The position numbers and the translations under genes were made by a program. DNA of 64,000 nucleotides from an uncultured Oscillospiraceae bacterium (GTDB lineage: Bacteria > Bacillota > Clostridia > Oscillospirales > Oscillospiraceae), in contig CAKTEQ010000003.1 of assembly GCA_934552825.1 (NCBI GenBank), forward strand, positions 1 to 64,000. The letters are read 5' to 3'. The first letter of the stretch is position 1. Each line of letters starts with the position of its first letter. The notes below the pieces were generated by a model that ran no database searches, was not told where the DNA came from, and saw only the letters and a program-made list of their open reading frames with translations. This document shows, piece after piece, positions 1 through 6,314 of the stretch.

Positions 1-459
1 CAGACCAAGAAGGTCATCAGCGGCAGCAAGGAGGGCTACGACGCAGAGCTGGCGCTGCTCCGGGAAAAGCACACCGAGACGGAAGAGCGCATCAAGCGGC
101 TGGTGGAGTCCCTGTCCGTTGCTAGCGACACCTCTGCGAAGTACGTCATGGAGCAGATCGACGCGCTCCATCAGGAGAGCGAGACCCAGCAGCTGCGCCT
201 TGCCGAGCTGGAAGCCCTGACTGAACAGAGCCGGATGCTGCATCAGGAGTTTGCCTTCCATCAGGAAATGATCGAATCCTTCGCCAGCGCAGTGGATTCT
301 GCCACGCTGGAGGAAAAGCGCCGTCTGCTGCGCACCATCGTCAAAAAGGTGGTCTGGGACGGCAAAAACGCCTATGTGTACCTCTTTGCGGAGGATGGAG
401 AGGCGGATTTGCCACCCATTGACCAACCTATGTGTCCGTTGGGAGAGGATAGCGAATGA
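1..459 (+). CDS. Large serine recombinase, C-terminal part (skin-element-type recombinase)
   Basis: The frame is open from the left edge, so only the last 152 residues are visible. They are rich in Glu, Lys, Leu and Gln in a coiled-coil pattern, as in the C-terminal region of large serine recombinases. The end has the typical motif LLRTIVKKVVWDG followed by a short beta segment. The catalytic N-terminal domain must lie upstream of the window. The stop codon TGA (457-459) lies inside the AATGA sequence where the 3' half of sigK begins. By analogy with SpoIVCA of Bacillus, this enzyme probably excises the intervening element and rejoins sigK. The family call is from the visible domain; the excision role is inferred from position. 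Confidence 0.82.
   Translation, partial: QTKKVISGSKEGYDAELALLREKHTETEERIKRLVESLSVASDTSAKYVMEQIDALHQESETQQLRLAELEALTEQSRMLHQEFAFHQEMIESFASAVDSATLEEKRRLLRTIVKKVVWDGKNAYVYLFAEDGEADLPPIDQPMCPLGEDSE
455..459. other. Putative crossover core (AATGA) of a sigK-intervening element
   Basis: AATGA forms the first five bases at which the downstream frame matches SigK, covering the Asn codon and the first two bases of the Glu codon. Upstream of it the same frame reads residues unlike SigK; downstream it reads NEILMHFR, which is SigK-like. From memory, the Bacillus subtilis skin element recombines at a 5-bp AATGA repeat at the same codons. The partner site and the 5' half of sigK are not in this window. 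Confidence 0.7.
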
Positions 460-811
460 GATATTGATGCACTTCAGGAGTCAGAAAAAGACTAATGGAG
501 AAGTGCTTCTGTCTGACTCCCTTGATACGGATAAGGACGGCAATTCACTATCGCTCCTTGACGTAATAAGTGTGGACGATGATATGCTTGATGTGCTGGC
601 GGAGAAAGAGATGAGCGAGCGGCTCTATGCGAAAATCGACGCCTGTCTTTCCACAAGAGAGGCGGAAATAATAAGGCTCCGTTACGGGCTCGGCAATATA
701 AAACCTAAGACTCAGCGGGAAATCGCGGCTAAGTGCGGTATATCCCGCAGCTATGTGTCGAGGATAGAAAAACGTGCCCTTAAAAAGCTTGAGGAAGCAT
801 TGCGCGAGTGA
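455..811 (+). CDS. sigK: RNA polymerase sigma-K, 3' half only (split gene)
   Basis: This frame encodes the C-terminal 118 residues of the late mother-cell sporulation sigma factor SigK, from NEILMHFR to the end. It contains region 4 with the helix-turn-helix motif ISRSYVSRIEKRALKKL, which fits SigK better than SigE. Regions 1-2 are absent. The only in-frame ATG upstream (374) lies inside the recombinase gene, and no ribosome-binding site or promoter serves this fragment. It should therefore be silent until the intervening element is removed and the 5' half is joined at AATGA. Alternatively it could be a dead remnant if the 5' half has been lost. Confidence 0.85.
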   Translation, partial: NEILMHFRSQKKTNGEVLLSDSLDTDKDGNSLSLLDVISVDDDMLDVLAEKEMSERLYAKIDACLSTREAEIIRLRYGLGNIKPKTQREIAAKCGISRSYVSRIEKRALKKLEEALRE

Positions 812-854
812 TTATCTGAGCTGCAGCCTTAAGTAAAAATAAGGGTACAGACTG

Positions 855-883
855 TTGAAAACGGAGTAATCAAGTGCTAATAT
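855..883 (+). promoter_or_regulatory. Sigma-A promoter of the lipoprotein gene
   Basis: TTGAAA and TATAAT-like TAATAT are separated by 17 bp, about 50 bases before the start codon at 932. Confidence 0.65.
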
Positions 884-931
884 TACTGCATAATTCAAGA
901 GCAAAGCTCAGGAAACAAAGGAGAGATCAAA

Positions 932-1576
932 ATGAAAAGGATAGTCATTGCCGTATTGGCGATATGCCTGCTGGCCCTGTGTGCCTGCGGCGGTGCGGAT
1001 AAACCTCAGGATACTCAGGCGCCTGAGGGAAATCTGCGTGTTGAGCCGCTGCCTTCATCGTTGGATATTGATAACCTGAATGATGCCACGGTTTCGGTAT
1101 CATTCGACGCGAACTCTCTCGGTACAGATGGCGGCAAGATGACCCTCAAGATCATGGTGTACGATTATGAGCTTTTTGATACGGTTGACGTTAGCCAGCT
1201 TAAGAAAGGGGATACTATCGTCGTAAACGGCAAGGAGATAGTTGTTGAGAACATAGACGACAGCAACGGCGTTGCTATCAACGGCGGTGAGGAAATGGGC
1301 GGTGTTACCCTGATCGGTGAGGACGGCGGAACGCTGCGGCAGGAACTCATGGACGATGCGAAGATGTACTATGAAGTCGGCAAATTAACACTGCCGGTGT
1401 CAGAGGACTGCGTGCTTACAGACAGCTCAGACCTGGAAGCGCCGGAGAAAACGGTGACGGCGGCGGAGCTTGAGGCTTTTATTGCGGATGACACGCTGAC
1501 CTTCAATCCACAGAACACTCAGGCGGTCATACAGGATGGAAGCATCACAGCCATAAGCAGAGTATACACCCCCTGA
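932..1576 (+). CDS. Putative lipoprotein of unknown function
   Basis: The 214-residue product begins with a short basic segment, a hydrophobic stretch and a lipobox LCAC with Cys at about residue 19, so it should be lipid-anchored on the outer face of the membrane. The rest is acidic and beta-rich (many Asp, Thr, Val), with no motif I recognise. A good ribosome-binding site (AAGGAG) lies 8 bases before the ATG. It is monocistronic: its own promoter is at 855-883 and a strong terminator follows. It shares the lipoprotein architecture of the product at 3273-3866 but I see no clear sequence relation between the two. Function unknown. Confidence 0.75.
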   Translation: MKRIVIAVLAICLLALCACGGADKPQDTQAPEGNLRVEPLPSSLDIDNLNDATVSVSFDANSLGTDGGKMTLKIMVYDYELFDTVDVSQLKKGDTIVVNGKEIVVENIDDSNGVAINGGEEMGGVTLIGEDGGTLRQELMDDAKMYYEVGKLTLPVSEDCVLTDSSDLEAPEKTVTAAELEAFIADDTLTFNPQNTQAVIQDGSITAISRVYTP

Positions 1577-1583
1577 CATGCAC

Positions 1584-1626
1584 AAAAGCAGATGCGGCGC
1601 GGTTTTCACCGCGCCGCATCTGTTTT
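1584..1626. terminator. Bidirectional intrinsic terminator
   Basis: A perfect 14-bp GC-rich stem (CAGATGCGGCGCGG and its complement) is flanked by AAAA on the left and TTTT on the right. It can end both the lipoprotein transcript (+) and the convergent hsp20 transcript (-). Confidence 0.9.
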
Positions 1627-1658
1627 AAGAGGGGAGAATAACTATTTGAAAACAGCAC

Positions 1659-2105
1659 TTACCTGATTTCGATCTTTCTGTCGGAGATCACTTTCTGCTC
1701 CTTCTTGGGGCAGGTGATGGTGAGAACACCGTTATCTAGCTTTGCGTCAATCTCATCTGCTTTGACATTGTCAACGGAGAAGCTTCTGCGCATTACGCCG
1801 CTTCTGCGCTCGCGTCTGATGTAATGACCTTCCTTTTTCTCCTCGTTGCTCTCGTCATACTTCGCGGAGACTGTGAGGATATCGTCGTTGAGGCTGATCT
1901 CCACGTCTTCCTTCTTCATGCCGGGCACTTCGATATCAATGAGGTAGTCCTTGTCTGTCTCCCGGACATCTGCCTTCATGCCGCCTGTGGACATGCCGCC
2001 CCAGAAGCTGTCGTTAAAGAAATCGCCGAACAAATCAGTTGAGGGCCAAAGAGAAGGTGTACCGGTCCAAGGTGTAAGAGAATGATTGGAATTATTTCTA
2101 CGCAT
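1659..2105 (-). CDS. Small heat shock protein, Hsp20/alpha-crystallin family
   Basis: This 148-residue protein is a holdase chaperone that binds unfolding proteins in the cytoplasm under heat or other stress. A variable N-terminal arm rich in Trp and Phe (residues 1-40) is followed by the alpha-crystallin domain (about 42-138), with the family signatures DYLIDIEVPGMKKEDVEI and GVLTITCPK. The length is typical of the family. The start is fixed by AGGAGG 8 bases upstream of the ATG. The gene stands alone behind a consensus promoter that overlaps a CtsR-like operator, so heat-shock control by CtsR is likely. CtsR itself is not encoded in the window. Confidence 0.95.
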   Translation of the reverse strand: MRRNNSNHSLTPWTGTPSLWPSTDLFGDFFNDSFWGGMSTGGMKADVRETDKDYLIDIEVPGMKKEDVEISLNDDILTVSAKYDESNEEKKEGHYIRRERRSGVMRRSFSVDNVKADEIDAKLDNGVLTITCPKKEQKVISDRKIEIR

Positions 2106-2185
2106 GATGATGACCTCCTATGTGAATCTTTATTCATTACGATTATTACCCATCAGGTCTTTTCTCATCCCTGATTACGTTATAA

Positions 2186-2214
2186 ATTATAACTTTAACG
2201 TCAGAAAAGGTCAA
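2186..2214 (-). promoter_or_regulatory. Promoter of hsp20
   Basis: On the minus strand TTGACC (2209-2214) and a perfect TATAAT (2186-2191) are 17 bp apart. The -35 element lies inside the CtsR-like box at 2199-2215. Confidence 0.8.
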
Positions 2215-2215
2215 A
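2199..2215. promoter_or_regulatory. CtsR-like operator 1
   Basis: Heptads CGTCAGA and GGTCAAA are separated by AAA. This fits the CtsR consensus of two RGTCAAA heptads with an NAN spacer (two mismatches in the first heptad). It overlaps the -35 of the hsp20 promoter. Confidence 0.65.
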
Positions 2216-2242
2216 ACAGCCCTCGAGCGATGTGAAGCGAGA

Positions 2243-2259
2243 ATTGACCATCTCTGACC
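2243..2259. promoter_or_regulatory. CtsR-like operator 2
   Basis: ATTGACC, spacer ATC, TCTGACC reads on the minus strand as GGTCAGA-GAT-GGTCAAT, one mismatch per heptad from the CtsR direct repeat. It lies upstream of the hsp20 promoter. Confidence 0.6.
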
Positions 2260-2319
2260 AAATGAGGATGATTATCTTTCTTTTTCTAAAAATATCTTCA
2301 AATATCTTGAATTTTCTGA

Positions 2320-2336
2320 ATTGACCTTATATGACC
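2320..2336. promoter_or_regulatory. CtsR-like operator 3
   Basis: ATTGACC, spacer TTA, TATGACC reads on the minus strand as GGTCATA-TAA-GGTCAAT. It lies just upstream of the -35 of the divergent promoter at 2350-2378, so it could also affect the SLOG gene. Confidence 0.6.
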
Positions 2337-2349
2337 ATAGAAAGGTAGA

Positions 2350-2378
2350 TTGACTTAGAATTAAATTAGTAGTATTAT
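2350..2378 (+). promoter_or_regulatory. Promoter of the SLOG/DUF1273 gene
   Basis: TTGACT and TATTAT are separated by 17 bp, ending 35 bases before the TTG start at 2413. Confidence 0.65.
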
Positions 2379-2412
2379 ATAAGAAAAGATGTTCGATAAA
2401 GGAGGGGCGGCT

Positions 2413-2919
2413 TTGAGAGAAATAACCTGCAGCGTGACGGGGCACCGCCCGGATAAGCTGCCCTGGGGCGGGAATGAAAAGGACGAGAGATGTATCGCCT
2501 TCAAAAAGCGTATGTCCGAGGAAATTATGAGGGCGTATGAGAAGGGATACAGGAGATTTATCAGCGGCATGGCGCGGGGGGTAGATATTATTTTCTGCGA
2601 AACAGCGCTGGAGCTGCGGGATAAGCTTTATAGTGATATAATTGTCGAGGCGGCGGTGCCCTGCGATACCCAGGCGGACAAATGGAACGGCTGGGATCAG
2701 GCGCGGTACAGGCGCGCTCTCGCCCGGTGCAGCACGGTAACATATGTGAGCCATGAGCATACGAGCGGATGCATGATGAAGCGTAACAGATATCTTGTGG
2801 ACGAGGCAGGGCTGCTCCTGGCAGTATACGGAGGAGAGAGCTCCGGCACGATGAAGACACTTCTCTATGCCGTCAGGTGCGGGATAGAGGTTGTGGTAAT
2901 AGACCCAAATGATTTTTAA
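2413..2919 (+). CDS. SLOG-domain protein, DUF1273/YpsA family
   Basis: The 168-residue product begins with the family signature CSVTGHRPDKL, a Rossmann-like SLOG fold that is thought to bind nucleotides. Further motifs are a Gly-rich segment FISGMARGVD and a C-terminal VDEAGLLLAVYGG strand-loop. The role of this family is not settled; YpsA has been linked to cell division and stress in Bacillus. I chose the TTG at 2413 because AAGGAGG lies 6-8 bases upstream; the ATG at 2389 has no ribosome-binding site. The gene is monocistronic and is divergent from hsp20, sharing an intergenic region with CtsR-like boxes. Confidence 0.85.
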   Translation: MREITCSVTGHRPDKLPWGGNEKDERCIAFKKRMSEEIMRAYEKGYRRFISGMARGVDIIFCETALELRDKLYSDIIVEAAVPCDTQADKWNGWDQARYRRALARCSTVTYVSHEHTSGCMMKRNRYLVDEAGLLLAVYGGESSGTMKTLLYAVRCGIEVVVIDPNDF

Positions 2920-2925
2920 TTTTCC

Positions 2926-2954
2926 TTTACTTGGAGGGAAATTTGTGGTAGTAT
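2926..2954 (+). promoter_or_regulatory. Promoter of tRNA-Arg
   Basis: TTTACT and TAGTAT are 17 bp apart and end 18 bases before the mature 5' end of the tRNA. Confidence 0.55.
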
Positions 2955-2972
2955 AACAAAGCACCATCCCAT

Positions 2973-3048
2973 GCGCCCGTGGCTCAATGGATAGAGCATC
3001 AGATTCCGGTTCTGAGGGTTGGGGGTTCGAGTCCCTTCGGGCGTGCCA
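2973..3048 (+). tRNA. tRNA-Arg (anticodon CCG)
   Basis: The 76-nt gene folds into a standard cloverleaf: acceptor arm GCGCCCG with CGGGCGT (one G-U pair), a D arm with GGCTCAATGGATAGAGC, an anticodon stem TCAGA/TCTGA with loop TTCCGGT, and the T arm GGTTCGAGTCC. The anticodon CCG decodes the Arg codon CGG. The CCA end is encoded. A terminator-like hairpin follows at once. Confidence 0.96.
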
Positions 3049-3055
3049 TGCGAGT

Positions 3056-3086
3056 AAATCCCGCGATCACATCGATTGCGGGATTT
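3056..3086 (+). terminator. Hairpin terminator after tRNA-Arg
   Basis: The stem AAATCCCGCGATC pairs with GATTGCGGGATTT over 13 bp with one G-U pair. Almost the same stem occurs in inverted orientation after the tmRNA (4081-4115). Confidence 0.75.
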
Positions 3087-3272
3087 ATGTTTTGCACGGG
3101 AGATATATGCTCTGCATTTCAGGGCGAAAAAGAGGCATTTCGTGGAGAAAACGGCATTTCGCAAGTCATAGTGGTAGAATACCCGGAATGTAAAGACCAC
3201 TTCAGGGAAGCTAAAAAGTGTAAACCGCGGGAGCGATTTATATAAAGACAAGAATAATTGGAGGAAGAAAAG

Positions 3273-3866
3273 ATGAATGCTAAAAGACTTATGGCTGCCA
3301 TCCTTGCGCTGCTTATGGTGTTTGCTTTTGCAGCCTGCGGTGGGGAAGATACCGCTCCGGATGAAGATACAGTCCAGCAGGAGAACGGTGAAGTTCAGCA
3401 GCCCGAGGAGACGGAAGATACAGCATATCTTGAGATGGCGTTTGGCGACATCACTATAACGGTGCCTGATATATTCCAGGAGCCTCAGGAGAACCAAGGG
3501 ATCTACGGCGCTGCAGGTCCGGATTCCTCCATTACTGTTTCGGGAGCAATGCCCATAGATATCCAGCCTGAAGATTGGACGGAGGACCTGGTGGCCGCCA
3601 GCCTCGAGAGCCTGTACAGCGCTACATATTCCGACCTCACTCTTGCGGGCTTCCAGGGCGACGTGGATATGAACGGCACGCCGGCTGTGTGGTTCGCGTT
3701 TTATGGAACAAACAGCAAGGGTGTTGAGAGATTTGTCCAGAACGTGTATCTCTTCGACGTGGATAATGGAGTTGAATACTTTGTGAACTTTGTGCAGAGC
3801 GCGGAGAACGACGTATTTACCCAGGATATGAACGACACGATCATCAACAGCATCACTCTTTACTAA
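3273..3866 (+). CDS. Putative lipoprotein of unknown function
   Basis: The 197-residue product has a basic start (MNAKR), a hydrophobic core and the lipobox FAAC with Cys at about residue 21, then a long acidic Glu/Asp/Gln-rich linker and a folded domain of about 140 residues with alternating beta-type segments. It should be lipid-anchored outside the membrane. I do not recognise the domain. The start at 3273 was chosen over the upstream TTG at 3258 because GGAGG lies 7 bases before it. The gene lies alone between tRNA-Arg and the tmRNA gene and ends at a strong terminator. Confidence 0.75.
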   Translation: MNAKRLMAAILALLMVFAFAACGGEDTAPDEDTVQQENGEVQQPEETEDTAYLEMAFGDITITVPDIFQEPQENQGIYGAAGPDSSITVSGAMPIDIQPEDWTEDLVAASLESLYSATYSDLTLAGFQGDVDMNGTPAVWFAFYGTNSKGVERFVQNVYLFDVDNGVEYFVNFVQSAENDVFTQDMNDTIINSITLY

Positions 3867-3873
3867 GCACAAT

Positions 3874-3917
3874 AAAAGATAGCGCCCGCAGTCGTATGAC
3901 TGCGGGCGCTATCTTTT
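3874..3917. terminator. Strong intrinsic terminator
   Basis: A perfect 20-bp stem beginning AAAAGATAGCGCCCGCAGTC has a 4-base loop GTAT and ends in a T-tract. It ends the lipoprotein transcript. Confidence 0.93.
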
Positions 3918-3963
3918 TATATAGTGTGCTGCGGCGGCTCGCGGAGATTTAGGTTGCGTAGGG

Positions 3964-3985
3964 CGTTTGCAAAACGTTTGCAAAA
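3964..3985. repeat. Tandem 11-bp repeat between two terminators
   Basis: CGTTTGCAAAA occurs twice in direct tandem in the noncoding stretch 3918-4080. No gene is seen in that stretch. It could be an operator or an old recombination arm site near the tmRNA 3' end; nothing decides between these. Confidence 0.4.
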
Positions 3986-4080
3986 TGGCATCAAAAAAGC
4001 TGCTATTATATGATATTTTCTGCAACTGAGTAGTAAAAAGTTACATCGGTAAAAAGCCCGCAAACCCGCATGAATACTAG

Positions 4081-4115
4081 AAAATCCCGCAATCTCTACG
4101 ATTGCGGGATTTTTT
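4081..4115 (-). terminator. Terminator of tmRNA
   Basis: On the minus strand a 14-bp perfect stem (AAAATCCCGCAATC and its complement) with a 5-base loop and a T-tail lies six bases past the CCA end of tmRNA. Confidence 0.85.
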
Positions 4116-4120
4116 AGACA

Positions 4121-4469
4121 TGGTGGAGGCGAGGGGAGTTGAACCCCTGTCCGAAAGCGCTTCAACAGGAACTTCTCCGGGCGCAGACGGTTATTTACTT
4201 TCCCTTGTTCAGGCGTAAGCCGTCATACTCAAAAACTCGGTAGCTTCATTATGCATGGTGCGCTCAAAGCTTTGCGCACTCACGGTCACCACTAAATCAC
4301 GCCCCAGCCCGAGCCGTGGTCCTCACAGGTGGGACGGCCGCTTATTTAAGCAGCGGCAAGAACTTCGTTATTGTTGTTCTTTAATTTATAATGTGCCCAT
4401 TTTATGGATGCTGGGCGCATCCGCCCGCTATTCCTGCCTCTACGCCCCCGTCGAAACCGGTACGCCCCC
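4121..4469 (-). ncRNA. ssrA: Transfer-messenger RNA (tmRNA)
   Basis: tmRNA rescues stalled ribosomes and tags the unfinished protein for proteolysis, working with SmpB. The 5' end GGGGGCG pairs with CGCCTCC just before ACCA at the 3' end, giving the tRNA-like acceptor stem. The T arm GGGGTTCAACTCCCC and the conserved 5' run GGTTTCGACGGGG are present. The internal reading frame (about 4346-4381) ends NNNNEVLAAA and a UAA stop; I could not fix the resume codon with certainty. The 349-nt length is usual for a one-piece tmRNA. It lies downstream of smpB and a cyclophilin gene on the same strand, so partner and RNA are clustered. Confidence 0.96.
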
Positions 4470-4540
4470 GTATATGACGTCAACCGGCCGTGCCGTCCCG
4501 AAGCCGGGCTCCGGGACAGCATGACGCGGGTACGATCATT

Positions 4541-5065
4541 TTACCAGAATTTCTCCGGGGCGGGATAATCCACACCGAAAGTTTCCGCTGTGACTTCCTT
4601 CATGACCTGGGGAACGGTCGGTCTGTCGTTAAAGCCGGTGCGCACGTGCTCCACAGTGTGGACGGCATCTATGCCCTCGATGACCTTGCCGAAAGCCGCG
4701 TATTCACCGTCAAGATACGGTGCGTCGTCGACCATTACGAAAAACTGGCTGCCGGCGGAGTTGGGCGCGCTTGTGCGGGCCATGGAGAGGACGCCCTCTG
4801 TGTGATTCAGATCGTTCTTGAAGCCGTTGGAGCTGAACTCGCCGCGGATGGAGTAGTTGGGCCCGCCGCAGCCGTTGCCGTCGGGATCGCCGCCCTGGAT
4901 CATAAATCCGGGGATGATGCGGTGGAAGGTGAGACCGTTATAAAAGCCGCTGTTCACCAGGGAGAGGAAGTTGTTCACAGTGTTCGGCGCGATCTCGGGA
5001 TAGAGCTCCGCCTTGAACTGGGAACCGTCCTCCATTGTGAAGGTAACAATAGGATTTTTGTTCAT
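4541..5065 (-). CDS. ppiB: Peptidyl-prolyl cis-trans isomerase, cyclophilin type
   Basis: This 174-residue cytoplasmic enzyme catalyses cis-trans isomerisation of prolyl bonds and so assists protein folding. Core cyclophilin motifs are present: FHRIIPGFMIQGGDP (with the catalytic Arg), GSQFFVM and YAAFGKV. There is no signal peptide. The start ATG has AAGGAG 9 bases upstream. It lies between smpB (13 bp upstream) and tmRNA (about 70 bp downstream) on the same strand and is probably co-transcribed with smpB. Confidence 0.95.
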   Translation of the reverse strand: MNKNPIVTFTMEDGSQFKAELYPEIAPNTVNNFLSLVNSGFYNGLTFHRIIPGFMIQGGDPDGNGCGGPNYSIRGEFSSNGFKNDLNHTEGVLSMARTSAPNSAGSQFFVMVDDAPYLDGEYAAFGKVIEGIDAVHTVEHVRTGFNDRPTVPQVMKEVTAETFGVDYPAPEKFW

Positions 5066-5077
5066 ATGTATTTCTCC

Positions 5078-5545
5078 TTAACGATTATTTTTCTCTTTCA
5101 TCGCTCTGTCCATCTCACGCCCTGCGTCGCGCTTTGCCATGCTGTCGCGCTTGTCATAGAGCTTTTTGCCCCTTGCGAGACCGAGCTCGACCTTGACCCG
5201 GGAGTTTTTGAAGTAAACAGACAGGGGAATGAGGGAGTAACCATCCTGCTTGGTGCGGGCGAGGAGTTTGTTTATCTCCTTTTTGTGCATGAGCAGACGG
5301 CGTACGCGTTCCGGCTCCCGGTTGAAGATATTGCCCTTTTCATATGGGCTTATATGCATACCGTAAAGCCAAAGCTCGCCGTTTTTGACGATGCAGAAGG
5401 AGTCCTTCAGGTTTAGAGTGCCCTGACGGATAGACTTGACCTCCGTGCCGAACAGCTCGATACCCGCCTCGAATTTTTCGTCGATGAAGTAGTCGTGATA
5501 TGCTTTTCTGTTTGTTGCGGCGATCTTTACGCCCTTTTCAGCCAC
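5078..5545 (-). CDS. smpB: SsrA-binding protein SmpB
   Basis: SmpB (155 residues here) binds the tRNA-like end of tmRNA and delivers it to stalled ribosomes. The family pattern is clear: [33 protein letters not shown] and the basic tail beginning [10 protein letters not shown] that enters the mRNA channel. I took the GTG at 5545 because GGAGGTG lies 8 bases before it; longer in-frame starts (up to 5611) would run through the leader hairpin and promoter. The gene leads an apparent smpB-ppiB unit with tmRNA next. Confidence 0.95.
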   Translation of the reverse strand: MAEKGVKIAATNRKAYHDYFIDEKFEAGIELFGTEVKSIRQGTLNLKDSFCIVKNGELWLYGMHISPYEKGNIFNREPERVRRLLMHKKEINKLLARTKQDGYSLIPLSVYFKNSRVKVELGLARGKKLYDKRDSMAKRDAGREMDRAMKEKNNR

Positions 5546-5562
5546 GGCTCGTTCACCTCCGG

Positions 5563-5597
5563 AAAAAAGTGGGCATGGGGAATTATCCCGTGCCCAC
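5563..5597 (-). terminator. Terminator-like hairpin in the smpB leader
   Basis: On the minus strand GTGGGCACGGG pairs with CCCATGCCCAC (one T-G pair) and is followed by TTTTTT, then directly by the smpB ribosome-binding site. It lies just downstream of the smpB -10 element. It may end the upstream mecA-like transcript, or act as an attenuator or 5' stabiliser for smpB. Confidence 0.7.
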
Positions 5598-5599
5598 AT

Positions 5600-5627
5600 A
5601 GTATAACACAAAAATGCCGGAATTCAA
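5600..5627 (-). promoter_or_regulatory. Promoter of smpB
   Basis: TTGAAT (5622-5627) and TATACT (5600-5605) are 16 bp apart on the minus strand, immediately after the stop codon of the mecA-like gene. Confidence 0.55.
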
Positions 5628-6116
5628 TCAGAAATATTGACGCAGCGTCCCCAAAGCGTTATGGGCGCATATGACGCTGCCGTGTTCCCGAAGATGGAGC
5701 ATGAAAGAGGCAGGCAGTTCAAGCCGGCCGCAGAATTCCTCAAGGACTGATGCCGCCGCGTGTTCATCCTTGGCGATGGTCAGATAATAGCTGCCGTTCA
5801 GATATGTAAGGGTACTGTCAGTCGGGACCGGGGGGAGAGACTTTACAGCGGTAAGCAGCTCCTCAAAGTCATCAAAACGGAAGAAAAGCGGCTCCGAAGC
5901 GAGGACGCGGGCGAATATTAGTACGCTGTCTCCGTTTTGAAACGCCTCTATCTCCATGACGCCGTCAGTGCTCAGCCCCGCTTCGATGAGCGCTGTGGAG
6001 ACAATGGGACGCGCACTGTCAAGATCCAGCTCCTGGGCCTTTGCGCCCACTGCTTCAAGGTCGTGTTCGTCAATGTAGATGGCGATGCCTGTGCTGCCGA
6101 TAGCCTGTATGGTCAT
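5628..6116 (-). CDS. MecA-like adaptor protein
   Basis: The 162-residue product starts MTIQAIGSTGIAIYIDEHDL, like the N-terminal domain of clostridial MecA proteins. Its second half (FRFDDFEELLTAVKSL, then LNGSYYLTI) resembles the MecA C-terminal domain that binds ClpC. MecA-type adaptors select substrates for the ClpC-ClpP protease in the cytoplasm. The reading frame stays open upstream as far as 6716, but that part is antisense to the Nudix gene and not real; the ATG at 6116 has a GAGG 8 bases upstream. It is divergent from the Nudix-wal block. Family assignment is by pattern only and substrates are unknown. Confidence 0.72.
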   Translation of the reverse strand: MTIQAIGSTGIAIYIDEHDLEAVGAKAQELDLDSARPIVSTALIEAGLSTDGVMEIEAFQNGDSVLIFARVLASEPLFFRFDDFEELLTAVKSLPPVPTDSTLTYLNGSYYLTIAKDEHAAASVLEEFCGRLELPASFMLHLREHGSVICAHNALGTLRQYF

Positions 6117-6243
6117 AGGAAAAACCTCACTTTTCTGAGTGCGCCTCCGAAGGGCGCTGTTGACTGTATTATAATATTGCGCCGCCTGTGTAAGATAGTA
6201 TAAATTTTTGGAAAAGCCAACGTTTTCGCAGGTTATTATTCCG

Positions 6244-6272
6244 TTGCACCACTCCATTTTGTGTGATAAAAT
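6244..6272 (+). promoter_or_regulatory. Promoter of the Nudix-wal operon
   Basis: TTGCAC and TAAAAT are 17 bp apart, about 42 bases before the Nudix start. No other promoter is obvious before walR, so it may drive the whole wal block. Confidence 0.6.
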
Positions 6273-6314
6273 ATAACAGATGTACAATATGTTAGATTTT
6301 GGCAGGTGACTACC

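Noticed and set aside
2979..3245. Protein frames spanning tRNA-Arg
   Set aside because: They cross a tRNA with a perfect cloverleaf and have no support as genes.
3917..4524. Short protein frames over the tmRNA gene
   Set aside because: They are the usual false translations of tmRNA (for example RTGVQLPSPPP).
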